Of a stretch of DNA of 64,000 nucleotides, positions 38,700 to 51,944 are shown piece after piece. Location: contig CM060680.1 of assembly GCA_030686995.1 (NCBI GenBank), positions 198,263,322-198,327,321 on the forward strand, given 5' to 3'. The notes under the pieces are model-generated. The model was not told where the DNA came from, did not search any database, and saw only the letters and a list, made by a program, of their open reading frames with translations. Made by a program: the position numbers and the translations under genes. The first letter of the stretch is position 1, and every line of letters begins with the position of its first letter. Origin of the DNA: Artemisia argyi. Taxonomy: Eukaryota; Streptophyta; Magnoliopsida; Asterales; Asteraceae.

Positions 38700-41600
38700 T
38701 TAAGATATTAGTCTACACCATATATACTCAAGTATGTAATACAGTACACAAGTACTAATGTAGTACACGATAACTAAGGTTTTTCTGTTTTCTCATAATA
38801 TTACTTTTTTCATCTTAGATTAGTGGTAATAAGCACTCCAACACGCGCCTTGTGGCCCTTGAAGACGCGTCCTCCCTATTAGCCCGACCCAAGGATGGTG
38901 CGTCGTGAAGTGAAAAAGGGGAGAAGTCGGTCTTTATGTGCGTAGATGTTTCTGAAAAAACGGGTTTGTTTTTTTTCCTAAGTCCACCGGCGCATATGTA
39001 AGTTTTTGTTTTTATTTAGACATTAGAGGTAAAAGAGACTTTTTCCGCTTCAACTTTACAGATTTTTTCTTTCAACTTTGCAGATTTTTTCTTTTACTAC
39101 TTACTACTTCAAATACTTGAGATCAACGAAAAAACAAACATCAACTTAATCAAACATACAACAAAAATTAAAAAGCCAATTAAAAGACAGATGGGCCTTT
39201 GTACCAACTTTTAATTTGCACAAGCACAAAATTTGTATCATAACTCATTAGGTGAAATCAGCTACACCTGGTATAAATGTAACCAAATAGAGGGTAAGGA
39301 ATATAATGAAGAAGCTTTAAAAGACAGAAACCATACACATCTACTAAAATGAAAACAGAAGTAATGTCTAAAGACACTATTAATCACAAGTTGTTGAATC
39401 TCTTGATCAACCATTAAGTCATCAACCAAACTGGTGTCCCACACTCGTTATCATAAGTCATAACCGTAAAATAACCTGTTTGACTGTGATAAACAGACGT
39501 AAAATAATGCAAATAGTTTTTTCAAATTCGAAATAAATTCATTTAGTTGTGAATTTGGTATACTAGGTTTATGTAATATCTCGGGTCAAACAAATTAAAA
39601 AGTTAACTTGAAACGGGTCAAATGGGTAAAAAATTGAAGTTTTTTGGTAGAAAACCTCATAAGTCATTATTATTATTGAATGAGTATTTATTTTATTTTT
39701 TTTACAAAAAAGTTATCATTATTTACACACTAACTTGGTATTAATAAAAAAAAATGGTAAGTGTAGAACATAAATGTTTCGGGTCAACCTAGCTCGAACC
39801 AGCAATCGATGCACAAAGATTACATGTTTTAACCAATTTTCCGACTTGTCCATTTTGCCACTTACAAAGATAACTAGACAAAAAATGAAAAGCAAAAGAC
39901 AAGTCATTTGATCAGCCATGACCATATCCATACATAATTTGGCACCATGTATGGTTCGATCCACTAAGTCACGGTGTCAGTGTCCAAATCAAAACCGGCA
40001 CTCAAAACTCTCCCAAACCTAAAGGCAATACTGCCAATCATTGATGTCTGGTAGTCCAGCATATTTGGACTATTTTACAACCAAGAGTGTCACAATGCAT
40101 AAAGAATATAGAATGAAATGATTGACATATGATTCAGTGAAGTGAAGTTAAACAACGACCATACTGCCAGATTCAAAACTATAACATAATAATAATTGCA
40201 GTCCCAACACTGAGATAAGAATAATATCAAGAACACGAAACAATATCCGAAGCAAATATTTTATAAGGACCACGTACTTAGCTTAAATCTTATCGACAAG
40301 AATATCAATTCCATGTAATAAATGCGTAAACATATATTCATTTCAAGAAAACGGATCAGTAGGATGAAGAATATATTTAATATATGTTTACGTTCATTGA
40401 ACAAGAAGGGGACGTTTAGCTAACACTTTTCGCGGTTTAAGATAGCCCAAAAGAGAGGCTTTTCTGTCAGTGATGAGTTAAGTATAACAAGCTAGAAAGT
40501 GGTCCATGATGAAGAATATTGTTAATTCGAAAAAGAAAGATTGATGTTTCTATAGAACCACAACTATAAAGATAATATTTTTATTTATAAAAAGATTATC
40601 TGATTTTGGGATGTTTATAAAGAACTGCAAGAAGATACAAAAAATGATGTTCCTATTAATAAACAATTTAACAACTTATTTGGAGTTAAAACATGTGAAC
40701 TCTGCCTATTGCATCTTTAACCATCCTAATATATTTACGAAGGGACTTTCTAGTAACGATATATGAACATTGTAAGAAAAATCTTTTTAGGCCTGCTGTC
40801 TGCGGATAAACTAAGGGCAGTGGGGATAACAAGCAGAGGAATGAACATGGGAACTCAGTTTTTGTAGTAAATTTACAAGACAGTCATGTCAACTCAAATA
40901 TGAATATATGTATATATGCATGTATGTGCAAAAATAATGGCCTGGAATAAACATTCCATTATTTGCACATATATAAATCTAGTAAGTGGAAGTAAAACAT
41001 GGTCCACAACATACTGCACAACTTTACAACAGCAAGCAGTAAAACGTTTTACACACTGCACTAAACTTTTTACATTTCTAGAAAAAATGGCCCAATCCAT
41101 TTGGAACAATGGTTCATGCCGAATATTGGTGAAGTGTAGTGAGTAGATGATACCGGGTCATAGAGGTTGCAATCGTTTAATTCCAATGGAATTAGGTGCA
41201 TAACCTTAACATCAACACAGCTCAGATTTTTAAAGCGAGTAACTTTCCATTAGGACATATGGACCACAGGGCTATTTATTTGATTGAATTGATGGTAGTT
41301 TACGATCAACGATTTTACCACAAGCTTTAGTAACATGCAAATGCTTATAAGAGACAAATTTGTGCTATTCATGATATTGAACATAATCGAATTGAATGTA
41401 AGGGACAGGTGGGGAGGGCTGTAAAAACGACCGTTAAGGAATCATTTGACCCACTAGCACTATTGTCGTTCTTCATTCTTTGATAGCGGTTGGTTTAATG
41501 GAGTTAATAGACAAGTGTTTGTATGCTATATTTGAACAACTGAAGTTAAAATTTGAGTAGTAAGTTAGTAACTGTCTATTTCAAAAGGCTGTCGATCAGT

Positions 41601-42113
41601 TGTCACGACTCACCAGATTTATTGGTTTGTCTGATGGTCATCCAATAGATAGTTATTTCAAAGAAATCTCGCACCATGGCCAAATCATAAGCTCGGTAAA
41701 ATGATTCCAAGCACTAAGATGCATGTTGTTAACTTACTTTCTCCTCTCTGAGTCTTTCTCGAAACTATAGAGGCAAGTACAATCCCCTCTGGGCTCCGGC
41801 CCTTACCATTTCATAAACTATGCGCTCAGCTAGACCTTCGGGAAAAATGTGCTAATGCTTGATATTTATATTGATCTTGACCTAACACTATCTAGTTTGT
41901 TCTGAAATCATATTACTCATGCAATTTGCAGTGTGACAAAAAGTCTAAAACATTAAAGAATGTAGGACCAACTGTTTTTCCATACAAAGGATAAAACCTT
42001 TGAAGAAAATAAGTGATGGCTTTCTTCATGGGGCAGGTTATAAGGACGGGGTGGTTTTTTTATATTGACCCCCCCCCCCCCCCCCCCCCCTTTTTTTTTT
42101 TCTTTTTTTTTGA

Positions 42114-42146
<33 letters not shown>

Positions 42147-42677
42147 TTTATATCAAAAAGCTATAAACCTGAAAGTGCGGAACAGAAAATATAAAGTTTA
42201 ATATGTCAAACGCTTAAAACTGTCAAAAATACGGAACAGAAACTGACAAAAACTGGGTTGAGCTGGAAAAAATAGGGGACAAAAAGGGGAGACAAAGGGC
42301 CTGCCACCCTTGTCCCCCCTTTTTATAGTATACCCCTTCTTCATATGTATGGTGTACTACCTCAAAACTTAGGTTATGTTTGGCGGCTTAGAAGGGCTTG
42401 AGCTTTTAAATTAAGTTAGCTTATACTATAACACTTGTCATGTTATATGGAATTTCGATGTAAGCACCTTTGCCTATATGTATGCCCCACGATTTTTTCC
42501 ACAAGACCACAATGAACCTTGCGAAAATATAATGATTTTGGCATGGGTCAAGTTCCCATTTAATGTTTAAAGGCTATATTTTATGTAGGTTTTAATTGAT
42601 GATATTTTTAAATGTTGTGAGATTATTGTTGTCAACTTTAACAGGTGAGCTCACGGTCGCCCTCTCCTTCGAAGAGT
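38700..42677. other. Long intergenic region without recognisable genes
   Basis: About 4 kb with no readable conserved protein on either strand. It includes GGGTCAAATGGGT-type words near 39590-39625, common in plant intergenic DNA. A homopolymer pair of about 22 C followed by T tracts lies at 42069-42137, where assembly errors are likely. Confidence 0.5.
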
Positions 42678-43060
42678 CACTACAAAAAAATGTCGATTCT
42701 CTACATTTTTACTTAAATGTAGAAAAATAATAAAATTTATCACATTTTTAAGTGTATAAATTATATTAAGTAAAAATTCCAAACTTAAAAATGCGTATAA
42801 TGTTTGATTTTAAAGAAGCCTACACTAAAAAGTGCGGGACCCAATTAAATTATTCACATTTTAAAGTGTAAAGATTTACGGAGTAAATGTTAATGGAACC
42901 TAATTTACTCATACTTAAAACGTTAAAAGTGTGGACATTTAACCAATTTCTTCATATTTTCTAGCAATGGGTATCCAATATCCATTGAGTTGTTCACATA
43001 ATCAAGTGTGACAAAATTTAATCTATTTTGTAACACCTAGACACTTGCTCTTCTTTTTAC
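42678..43060 (+). mobile_element. CACTA-type transposon end (left end only)
   Basis: CACTACAAAAAAATGTCG at 42678 matches the canonical CACTACAAAAAA terminus. The following 350 bases carry repeated subterminal words such as ACATTTTTAAGTGTATAAA, AAAAATGCGTATAATG, ACATTTTAAAGTGTAAAG and TTAAAAGTGTGGACA, as CACTA elements do. No opposite end (TTTTTGTAGTG) is visible, so the element is truncated or very degraded. Confidence 0.5.
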
Positions 43061-43651
43061 ACACTTTCATTCGTTGGCATGTGTAAGAAATGTTAGTTTT
43101 CATGATATTGGTTATAGTGAGTTTTACTAATTCATTTAATGATTGTTTACATCAGTTAGAATTTGAACTCAAGATATCTCATATTTCGACTATCACAACT
43201 TTTTTACCAACTTGTGGACTAGTGGTGAAACAAGGCAAGCGAGTGTGAGCCAAGCTTAGGCCTGACAAAGCTCGAGCTTAAGTCATTTAATTTTTTAAAA
43301 CTCTATGTTGAGCTCGTGTCAAGCCAATTATTAACCCTAATGATGGCTTAAGGGTAAAACTACAAATGCAATCGCTTTAGGCCCCCAATTTTCTAACGCT
43401 TTTTATGAATATATAGTCGGTCACATATTTTTTCGGCATCATCTTGAGTCCTCGATATATAAAAGGCCCCTATTACTAAAACTGCTATTTTTTTTTTTTT
43501 TTTTTTCATACCACTAATTAGTCCTTATATGAGTTTAAGAAAAACGACCCGATGCATCCTTTTATTATTACAAAATAGTTAATTGAGCTCATTTAATGCT
43601 AAAAATTCTAATTAGTTTTAGCCGATACTGTAAACAAATTAAACGTTTAAA
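43061..43651. other. Intergenic DNA
   Basis: No gene. A poly-T lies near 43490-43506. Confidence 0.5.
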
Positions 43652-43656
43652 GAAGC

Positions 43657-44059
43657 TGTTGATGCATAATCTGGCGCGGACTCATTCAACGACTCTCCTT
43701 GGGCCGTTAGTCGTCTTCATAAGCCCTAAGTAGACCTGTCAACAAAGAGAACCCGTTAGGAGTGGACCCGAGGCCGTAGCCCCGGGATCCACCTCCGACG
43801 GTCAAGTTAGTATGTGATGCGCGAAGCATATAATAGCTATTAGGTTTAGGATAACCTGTTATGAGATGTGGTGAATGGAATCCCAGCCCTATATTTATAA
43901 GGCATGGATTAGGGTTAGCGCGTAGAGTGGGCCGCTGGCTACCCGGGCCTGACCCATTCCTGGCCCAGTCCGGACCATACGTCCACAAAGTGCGTAAAGT
44001 GAGCCGCTGGCTACCCGGGCCTGACCCATTCCTGGCCCAGTCCGGACCATACGTCCACA
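43657..44059 (-). repeat. 3' LTR of the small element
   Basis: Starts and ends with TG/CA. Contains an internal tandem duplication of about 61 bases (GAGCCGCTGGCTACCCGGGC units). Confidence 0.9.
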
Positions 44060-45708
44060 AGCCCCCGAGTTTAGTATGACATAGTGCATGGCTATGTTAT
44101 GCTAAACTTAAGTTCTGTTTATGGCCGCGTAGGCACAATCAACCAAATGCGACGGTACGCACTGGGTTCATGTGTGCGTAAGGGACGGATCATACTGCGC
44201 AGTCCCCATGCGACAGTGCGCATTGGGATTGCGATTATGATTGTCTCACAATTGTGAAGGTGGATAGGTGGATCCCCATGCTGTATCCTGGGTAAGGGCG
44301 TACCTTTTGTACCAGTAGCGATGCAACATGGTGCGACAGAAGACGTGCTTCTGTGGCAGAGGTGCACGTTGTCCGCGACAAGAATGCGCGCGGTGCGCAA
44401 CAAGAATGTGCGCAGTGCGCGACAAGGGTGCACGTTGTTCGCGACAGATGTGCGCGGTTTGCGCGTCTTTACAACCGACATAGGACGTCTCCCATGCGGC
44501 AAGATGGTGCGAATATTTAAATTCGTCTTTGTACCGGGCCTGCAGTAGCTCTTACGTACGATCTGCTTCCAAATATACCTGCGTAACGCTGTCGCGCGCA
44601 GTGGTATTATATACCCTGGTAGCCTCCCAAGTTTGATGGTGCTACTCGCGTAGGAGCATTAAACTTAATTTATCCTGAAAAACACTCAATGCAAATATTA
44701 GAAGTATATGCCGCGAATCGCGACATAGAAAACCTAATAAAGTAAAAGATAAGCGCGTAGCAAAAATATAGCACATAGCATATAATAAATATATAAAAGA
44801 AGTAGTAGCGTGAATTACACCTAACGTGAGGTTTACGTACTACGTAAAAGAAGTAGCACGTAGCTAATAAAACAGTACGCGCGTAGCGATTAATTGATTT
44901 TTTTTTTATTATTATGATAATAAAAATAATGGCGCAGATGGATGTACCATGACCGCGACTAATATTTTCTGTTGCACGCACAGACGCAGATGGATTTATC
45001 GTGACCGCATAGACTCTAACGTTTTGTGGATGATCGCAGTTGACCACGGCATTCGTCCAGTGCCTGTACGTGACAGTGACAGTGCGCTCATGGCGATTGA
45101 CTAGCATCGTGGTGCCTGTACATGACAGTGCGCTCATGGCGCCAATCTGCGAAGATTTTCGTACGCATGGCCTAACGCGGGTAGATTTATCGCGACTGCG
45201 CTGTTTCGCGGCTAAAAGATAAAATAAGTCCGATCGTGCGGATTTAATGCGCTCGTAGCGATAGATAAAATCATGTTTATCAAGGTAAAAAGATTTATGT
45301 AAAATCTTTTTAATAATTAAAAGATATTGAATCTAAGCGATTTAAAAGATATTTTTGTACATATCTTGTTTAAATATTGGATATTGTTTTCGTATGTAGA
45401 AGATACGTAACAAAATAAATGTGAAAGCAAAATATTAGGAATATCTCATAATCACTTTAACGTTTGAAAAGTCAACGTAAATCCAAAACAAGTTTTACTG
45501 TAGCGTGATTGGACCAAAGAAAAGAAAACCGTACGCATCGTACTTTTTGGTTTTTGTATTTGCGCTGCATATTTAACATCGTGTATTATTTTTTTATCTG
45601 CGTGACATCGACAGAAAATAAAGTTACCGGCTTTTGAACTCGTGGTTGCTTTCCGGTGGTGTGAGAACACAAAACTTATCGTAGCGTGTCCCATGGATGG
45701 CGCCAACT

Positions 45709-46111
45709 TGTTGATGCATAATCTGGCGCGGACTCATTCAACGACTCTCTTTGGGCCGTTAGTCGTCTTCATAAGCCCTAAGTAGACCTGTCAACAAAGA
45801 GAACCCGTTAGGAGTGGACCCGAGGCCGTAGCCCCGGGATCCACCTCCGACGGTCAAGTTAGTATGTGATGCGCGGAGCATATAATAGTTATTAGGTTTA
45901 GGATAACCTGTTATGAGATGTGGTGAATGGAATCCCAGCCCTATATTTATAAGGCATGGATTAGGGTTAGCGCGTAGAGTGGGCCGCTGGCTACCCGGGC
46001 CTGACCCATTCCTGGCCCAGTCCGGACCATACGTCCACAAAGTGCGTAAAGTGAGCCGCTGGCTACCCGGGGCTGACCCATTCCTGGCCCAGTCCGGACC
46101 ATACGTCCACA
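45709..46111 (-). repeat. 5' LTR of the small element
   Basis: Near-identical partner of the left LTR, with the same internal duplication of about 61 bases. About four substitutions in 403 positions suggest a fairly recent insertion. Confidence 0.9.
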
Positions 46112-46116
46112 GAAGC

Positions 46117-46497
46117 ACTCATAAAATATTGTCTTAATGAACGGACGGACAATAATAACATATTTTTCAATGAACAAACATGAACTCCATTGCTCGTTTG
46201 TTTATGTGTTCATATTAGTTCGTTTGTTCGGTTAACCAAAACTAACAAACACGAACAAGCCTCGTTCGTGTTGGTTAAGTTCTTTAGTCCCACTTATAGA
46301 TTATTATAAATCGAAATTTGATTGTATCTCTTTCTTATATTATTTCTCTATCTACAATAAACTCTTAGATTCTCCATTGTGTTCTTGTTTGATAATTGGA
46401 TTTTCAATAAATTTAATGAATCAAAAAGCTAATATCAAGCAAAAAGGGAAAAAAAAAAAAAAAAAAATCAGAAAAACCTCTTATTTGAATTCTGCTT
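46117..46497. other. Intergenic DNA
   Basis: A region near 46165-46280 is rich in GTTTGTT/AACAAAC words. A poly-A lies near 46450-46467. No gene. Confidence 0.4.
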
Positions 46498-46500
46498 TAA

Positions 46501-46800
46501 GGGCATCCACTATGGTAGGTTTATGAAAAGGTCTAAGAAACATGAAAATGTTTATGTTTATTTCAATCATATTGGACACTCATTTCATGTCTATGTGGCA
46601 TGAAAATGTCCTAATTCTTGAACCTCTTTATAAATTCAATACATTTAATCATTTGTTAAAAAAAAAAAAAAAAAAACATATTATGAACTTGCAAATATTT
46701 ATACTATAGTGAATGTAAGTTTATAAAAATCAAAAAGTCTAAAATTTATTGATATATTAATGTATAAACCTTTATAAAATATTTATTATAGTGGATGCTC
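46501..46800. mobile_element. Tourist-like (PIF/Harbinger) MITE, 300 bases
   Basis: Inverted ends GGGCATCCACTAT (46501) and ATAGTGGATGCTC (ending 46800) are flanked by the 3-base duplication TAA at 46498-46500 and 46801-46803. The ends and target match the Tourist class. Non-coding. Confidence 0.8.
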
Positions 46801-47047
46801 TAAGCATCCACAAACAAAACAACCATCTTCCCTTTAGTATCAGTTTTCAATGTAAATAGTATTCATTTCATAAATTTCACTTTTAACCATTTTCTTTATA
46901 TAAGCTAAAGTTTTCCTTTATAATATATATTCCCGAATAGATACAAATTACTGTATAATTTTACCACAAAACATTGTTTTTATCCTGTTGTAACACGAGA
47001 GCATTAGAAACCTTGTATATATCAAAACTATAAAATGTAGCAAGACA

Positions 47048-47445
47048 TTTGTATAAATTTATCGCCATGCTATTAAGTATTTTGATTTAAGTTCTTTTCT
47101 TTCTAAGAGGTGGAATAGAATAACCAGGTTGAAGCGTAATGATCATAGGTCTGTAATGCATTGTCTGTCCCATAATGGGTCCCATTCTTCTAGCCTTTCC
47201 CTGAAGTCGCTGACTATTTATCGCGATTACCTTGACACCAAAGAAGAGTTCGACCCAATGCTTTATTTCTGTCCTAGTTGATCCTGATTCGACATTAGAA
47301 GTATATTGATTTTTCCCCAATAACCGAATACTTTTGTCTGTAAATACTGCATACCTGATTCCATCCATAAATAGACTTGATTCCCTATGAGTTCCAGTCT
47401 CAATAAGACTACTAATTCTTACTGTTCATATATTTATTCTGAGTC
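47048..47445 (-). pseudogene. rpl23: Plastid DNA insertion (NUPT) with intact rpl23 frame
   Basis: The minus-strand frame 47087-47368 encodes 93 residues starting [20 protein letters not shown] and ending [14 protein letters not shown], the full length of plastid ribosomal protein L23. Just downstream, the sequence continues as the rpl23-rpl2 spacer and the first codons of rpl2 (ATGGCGATAAATTTATAC), then stops matching. The upstream 75 bases also look plastid-like. This gene order is that of the chloroplast genome, so the block is a transferred plastid fragment and not a nuclear ribosomal gene. A few residues differ from the usual plastid protein, for example Arg for Lys at position 5. No transit peptide is encoded, so function is unlikely. 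Confidence 0.85.
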
Positions 47446-47890
47446 TTTTCAAAATTGTTCAAATATGCAAAACAAGAAGTTACAATTGGTCAAATGATAT
47501 AACCAAGTGACATATAAAAACGAATACTTATAATAGGAAAGTAGGAAAATAAAAAATATTATTAATATTCATACAACAAGTATAAAATTTTAGACTAAAA
47601 AGAGTACTTGATGCTAATATGAATTAGAGGATTAACTAAGGTCGTTGGTCTAATGAAATAAAACCTCTTGATTTTAGTTAGTTTATTTAAACTCATTAAC
47701 TAATTCATTATGGGATTTATTGTTTTCCATTTCAATCAAAACAATTTATTAGGAATATTTGGAAAGTTTATAAGATTATAGCTCTAAAATGAACTTTTTA
47801 TCGAGCAAGGATAAAAAATGACTGAGATCTTTTTTTTATCAAACTAATAACAAAAAAAGTTTGTATCTTGTCTATTTTCGTTGTTCTGTG

Positions 47891-47941
<51 letters not shown>

Positions 47942-48524
47942 AAAACATAAAATTTTCAAATTTCAACATTTATGTGTATTTTATTCATGTATAATGACCT
48001 TTTAACCTTTGATGTTATAAGGGTGGTAAAAAACGTAAGGGTAGAATGGTCATAAAATACACACAAATGTCAAAATTTGAAAGGTTTGTGTAAAAAAATA
48101 ATAATAATAAAAAATAGACAAATTAGATACATTTTTTTTTTGAGAAAAGTGACACTGGATTGAAGCAAACTCACAACTAAAATATGAAATACTGTAAAAA
48201 ATGACACACGGATTTAACATGAAAACGGCAATAGGGTAAAAACCACGGGTAAAAAAAGATACGTTTCACTATGATGAAAATTAAAAATTACACCATCTCT
48301 CTAATTAAAAGAACAAACACTTATCTCTGAAAATAGGAGGCATAAACTATTTCTCTAATAGCCTCAAATACTATCAAGAGAAATGCTAAATTGCTAAGAG
48401 GTACATAAACACTTTTATGTTTTTGTGTCGAAGATGGGATGCGAAATAAGGCTCAGTCTGATTGCTTTTTATAAGCAAACTTTCATGACATTTGACATCA
48501 TGTATGACACTAGCACAATACAAA
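47446..48524. other. Intergenic DNA with (ATT)n microsatellite
   Basis: A TTA/ATT trinucleotide run of about 53 bases lies at 47888-47940. Otherwise AT-rich with no gene. Confidence 0.55.
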
Positions 48525-48532
48525 TTACAATC

Positions 48533-48850
48533 TAGGGCTGAGCAAACGGACCGGATGGACCGGACCGACCGACAAAACCGACCGGACCGAGACCGACCGG
48601 ACCGGACCGACCACATTCGGTCCGGTCCTCGGTCTAAGCTTTTTGAAAAATTCGGTCCTCGGTCCGGTCGGTCCGGTCCGGACCGACCAAAAACCCGAAA
48701 AAACTTGCCTAATTGGACCGGACCGACCGAAGACCGACCGGACCGACCACATTCGGTCCGGTCTCGGTCTATGGTTTTTCCGGTTCTCGGTCCTCGGTCC
48801 GGTCCGGTCTTGGTCGGTCCGGTCCGGTTTTCGCCCGATGCTCAGCCCTA
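48533..48850. mobile_element. hAT-type MITE with GGACCG-repeat core
   Basis: Ends TAGGGCTGAGCAAA (48533) and TGCTCAGCCCTA (ending 48850) are inverted repeats. The 8-base target duplication TTACAATC is perfect at 48525-48532 and 48851-48858. The core is an array of CGGTCCGGACCG-type words on both strands. It has no coding capacity, though the repeat leaves several frames open. Same design as the element at 10236-10561. Confidence 0.88.
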
Positions 48851-49048
48851 TTACAATCTAGTGTAAGATTCTCACGCCTTGATACAATGTATGTCATTCC
48901 ATTATTATTATTATTATTATTATTTTTTTTATCAGTAATATATAATTTTAATCCCAACGCCAGAGCATTAGAAACTTTGTATCTAAAAAGTAAAATAACT
49001 AGAAAATGTAGTAAGAAAATACATTAGCCCAACAAAAAATAAACCTAA

Positions 49049-49100
49049 TGGGCCCAAAAACCCACACCGGCCCAAATCACACAAAGAAACCTAAACCCTA
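49049..49100 (+). promoter_or_regulatory. S9 promoter: site II elements and telo-box
   Basis: TGGGCCCA at 49049-49056, GGCCCA at 49069-49074 and AAACCCTA at 49093-49100. This is the standard plant ribosomal-protein promoter combination, also seen before eL34 in this window. Transcription would begin just downstream, giving a short leader exon that ends at about 49177 (CAGCAG|GTTGCC). Confidence 0.75.
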
Positions 49101-49404
49101 GTTATATTTCATCGCCTCACACACACAAACACAGCAGCTGCAGTTTGATCTCACACACACAAAAACATCATCAGCAGGTTGCCAACATTTTCATCGTACC
49201 TTTTGTTTTTGTCTTCTTTAAATCCAGTCCTATGTTGTTTACTTGTTAACATATTTATAAAAATGTTATGATGGTGTTTGTTGTTTTGTTTTGTTTGTTA
49301 ATAAGCAGTTGTAATAAGATGGTTTGGTTGTTTTGTTGAGAAAGGATGAGGGAGGTGAGATGTATTTTGGGTGTTTAGTAGGTTAGATATATGGTTTTTT
49401 AGTT

Positions 49405-50300
49405 GAATAAGCACTTTGAAATAAGCAGTTAGGAAGAAAAAATAAGCAGTTTGAAATACCCTTTTTTGATTTAGCAGTTTTGGTTTGCGTTTTGAGGTTT
49501 TTAGGTTTTTTGTGAGCGTCTAAAATAGTTGAATAAGCACTTTGAAATAAGCAGTTTGAAATACCCTTTTTGATTTAGCAGTTGTTGGTTTGCATTTTGA
49601 GGTTTTTAGGTTATTTATGAGTGTCTAAAATAGTGGAATAAGCACTTTGAAATAAGCAGTTAAGAAGAAAAAATAAGCAGTTTGAAATACCCTTTTTGAT
49701 TTAGCAGTTGTTGGTTTGCATTTTGAGGTTTGTAGGTTTTTGTGAGCGTCTAATATAGATGAATAAGCACTTTGAAATAAGCAGTTAAGAAGAAAAAATA
49801 AGCAGTTTGAAATACCCTTTTTGATTTAGCTGTTGTTGGTTTGCATTTTGAGGTTTTTAGGTTTTCTGTGAGCGTCTAAAATCGTTGAATAAGCACTTTG
49901 AAATAAGCAGTTAAGAAGAAAAAATAAGCAGTTTGATATACCCTTTTTGTTTTAGCAGTTTATTTGGTAAGGTTTATAGGTTATTTATGAGGATGTAACA
50001 GTACTTATCAGTTTAAGTAGAATAAGCACTTTGAAATAAGCAGTTTAGTAGAAAATATAAGCAGTTTCAAACATCCTTTTGATTTAGCAGGTTATCTTTT
50101 AAGATTTTTTTATAGGTTATGTTCGAGGGTCTAAAAGTACTTATAAGTTGAAGTTGAATAAGCACTTTGAAATAAGCTGTTAAGTAGAAAATATAAGCAG
50201 TTTGAATACGCTTTTTGATTTAGCATTTTATTTTGTAAGGTTTATATTTTATATATGAGGGTCTAAGAGTACTTTTAAGTAAAAGTTGAATAAGCACTTT
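49405..50300. repeat. Minisatellite in the S9 leader intron
   Basis: Eight copies of a unit of about 105-136 bases, each starting near GAATAAGCACTTTGAAATAA (49405, 49531, 49636, 49761, 49887, 50020, 50156, 50288). Units also share AATAAGCAGTTTGAAATACC, CTTTTTGATTTAGCAG and TGAGCGTCTAAAA. The array fills most of the predicted leader intron (49178-50432). Later copies diverge more than earlier ones. Confidence 0.85.
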
Positions 50301-50477
50301 GAACAAACAGCCTCTTCTTATTTGTTAATTTACTACATTGTTAAACAAACAGCCTCTTCTTATTCGTCAATTTACTACATTGTTAATATTATTTTTTGTA
50401 ACTGTATTGAACCATAACTTTTGTTTTTACAGCCGAGGGAGAGCTTCAGGCTACTACTGAAGTAACGTTGGACAACT

Positions 50478-51944
<1,467 letters not shown>

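Larger units (their letters stand above)
43657..46111 (-). mobile_element. Complete small non-autonomous LTR retrotransposon
   Basis: Two direct LTRs of 403 bases (43657-44059 and 45709-46111) differ at only about four positions. The 5-base target duplication GAAGC is perfect at 43652-43656 and 46112-46116. The element lies on the minus strand: a primer-binding site starting TGGCGCC (complement of a tRNA-Asp-type 3' end) follows the right LTR at about 45691-45706, and a polypurine tract CTCGGGGGCT precedes the left LTR at 44060-44069. The interior of about 1.65 kb encodes no gag or pol. It contains a GC-rich stretch of TGCGCGACAAGAATGCGCG-type repeats (about 44350-44470). Between TRIM and LARD in size, it must rely on proteins of another element. 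Confidence 0.9.

Noticed and set aside
42025..42330. Possible MITE around the poly-C tract (AAGGACGGGGTGG versus CCACCCTTGTCC)
   Set aside because: The arms match poorly and no target duplication was seen.
48386..48866. Open frames rich in SVRSGPDR/DRTDR repeats
   Set aside because: They are read-through of the GGACCG simple repeat inside the hAT MITE.
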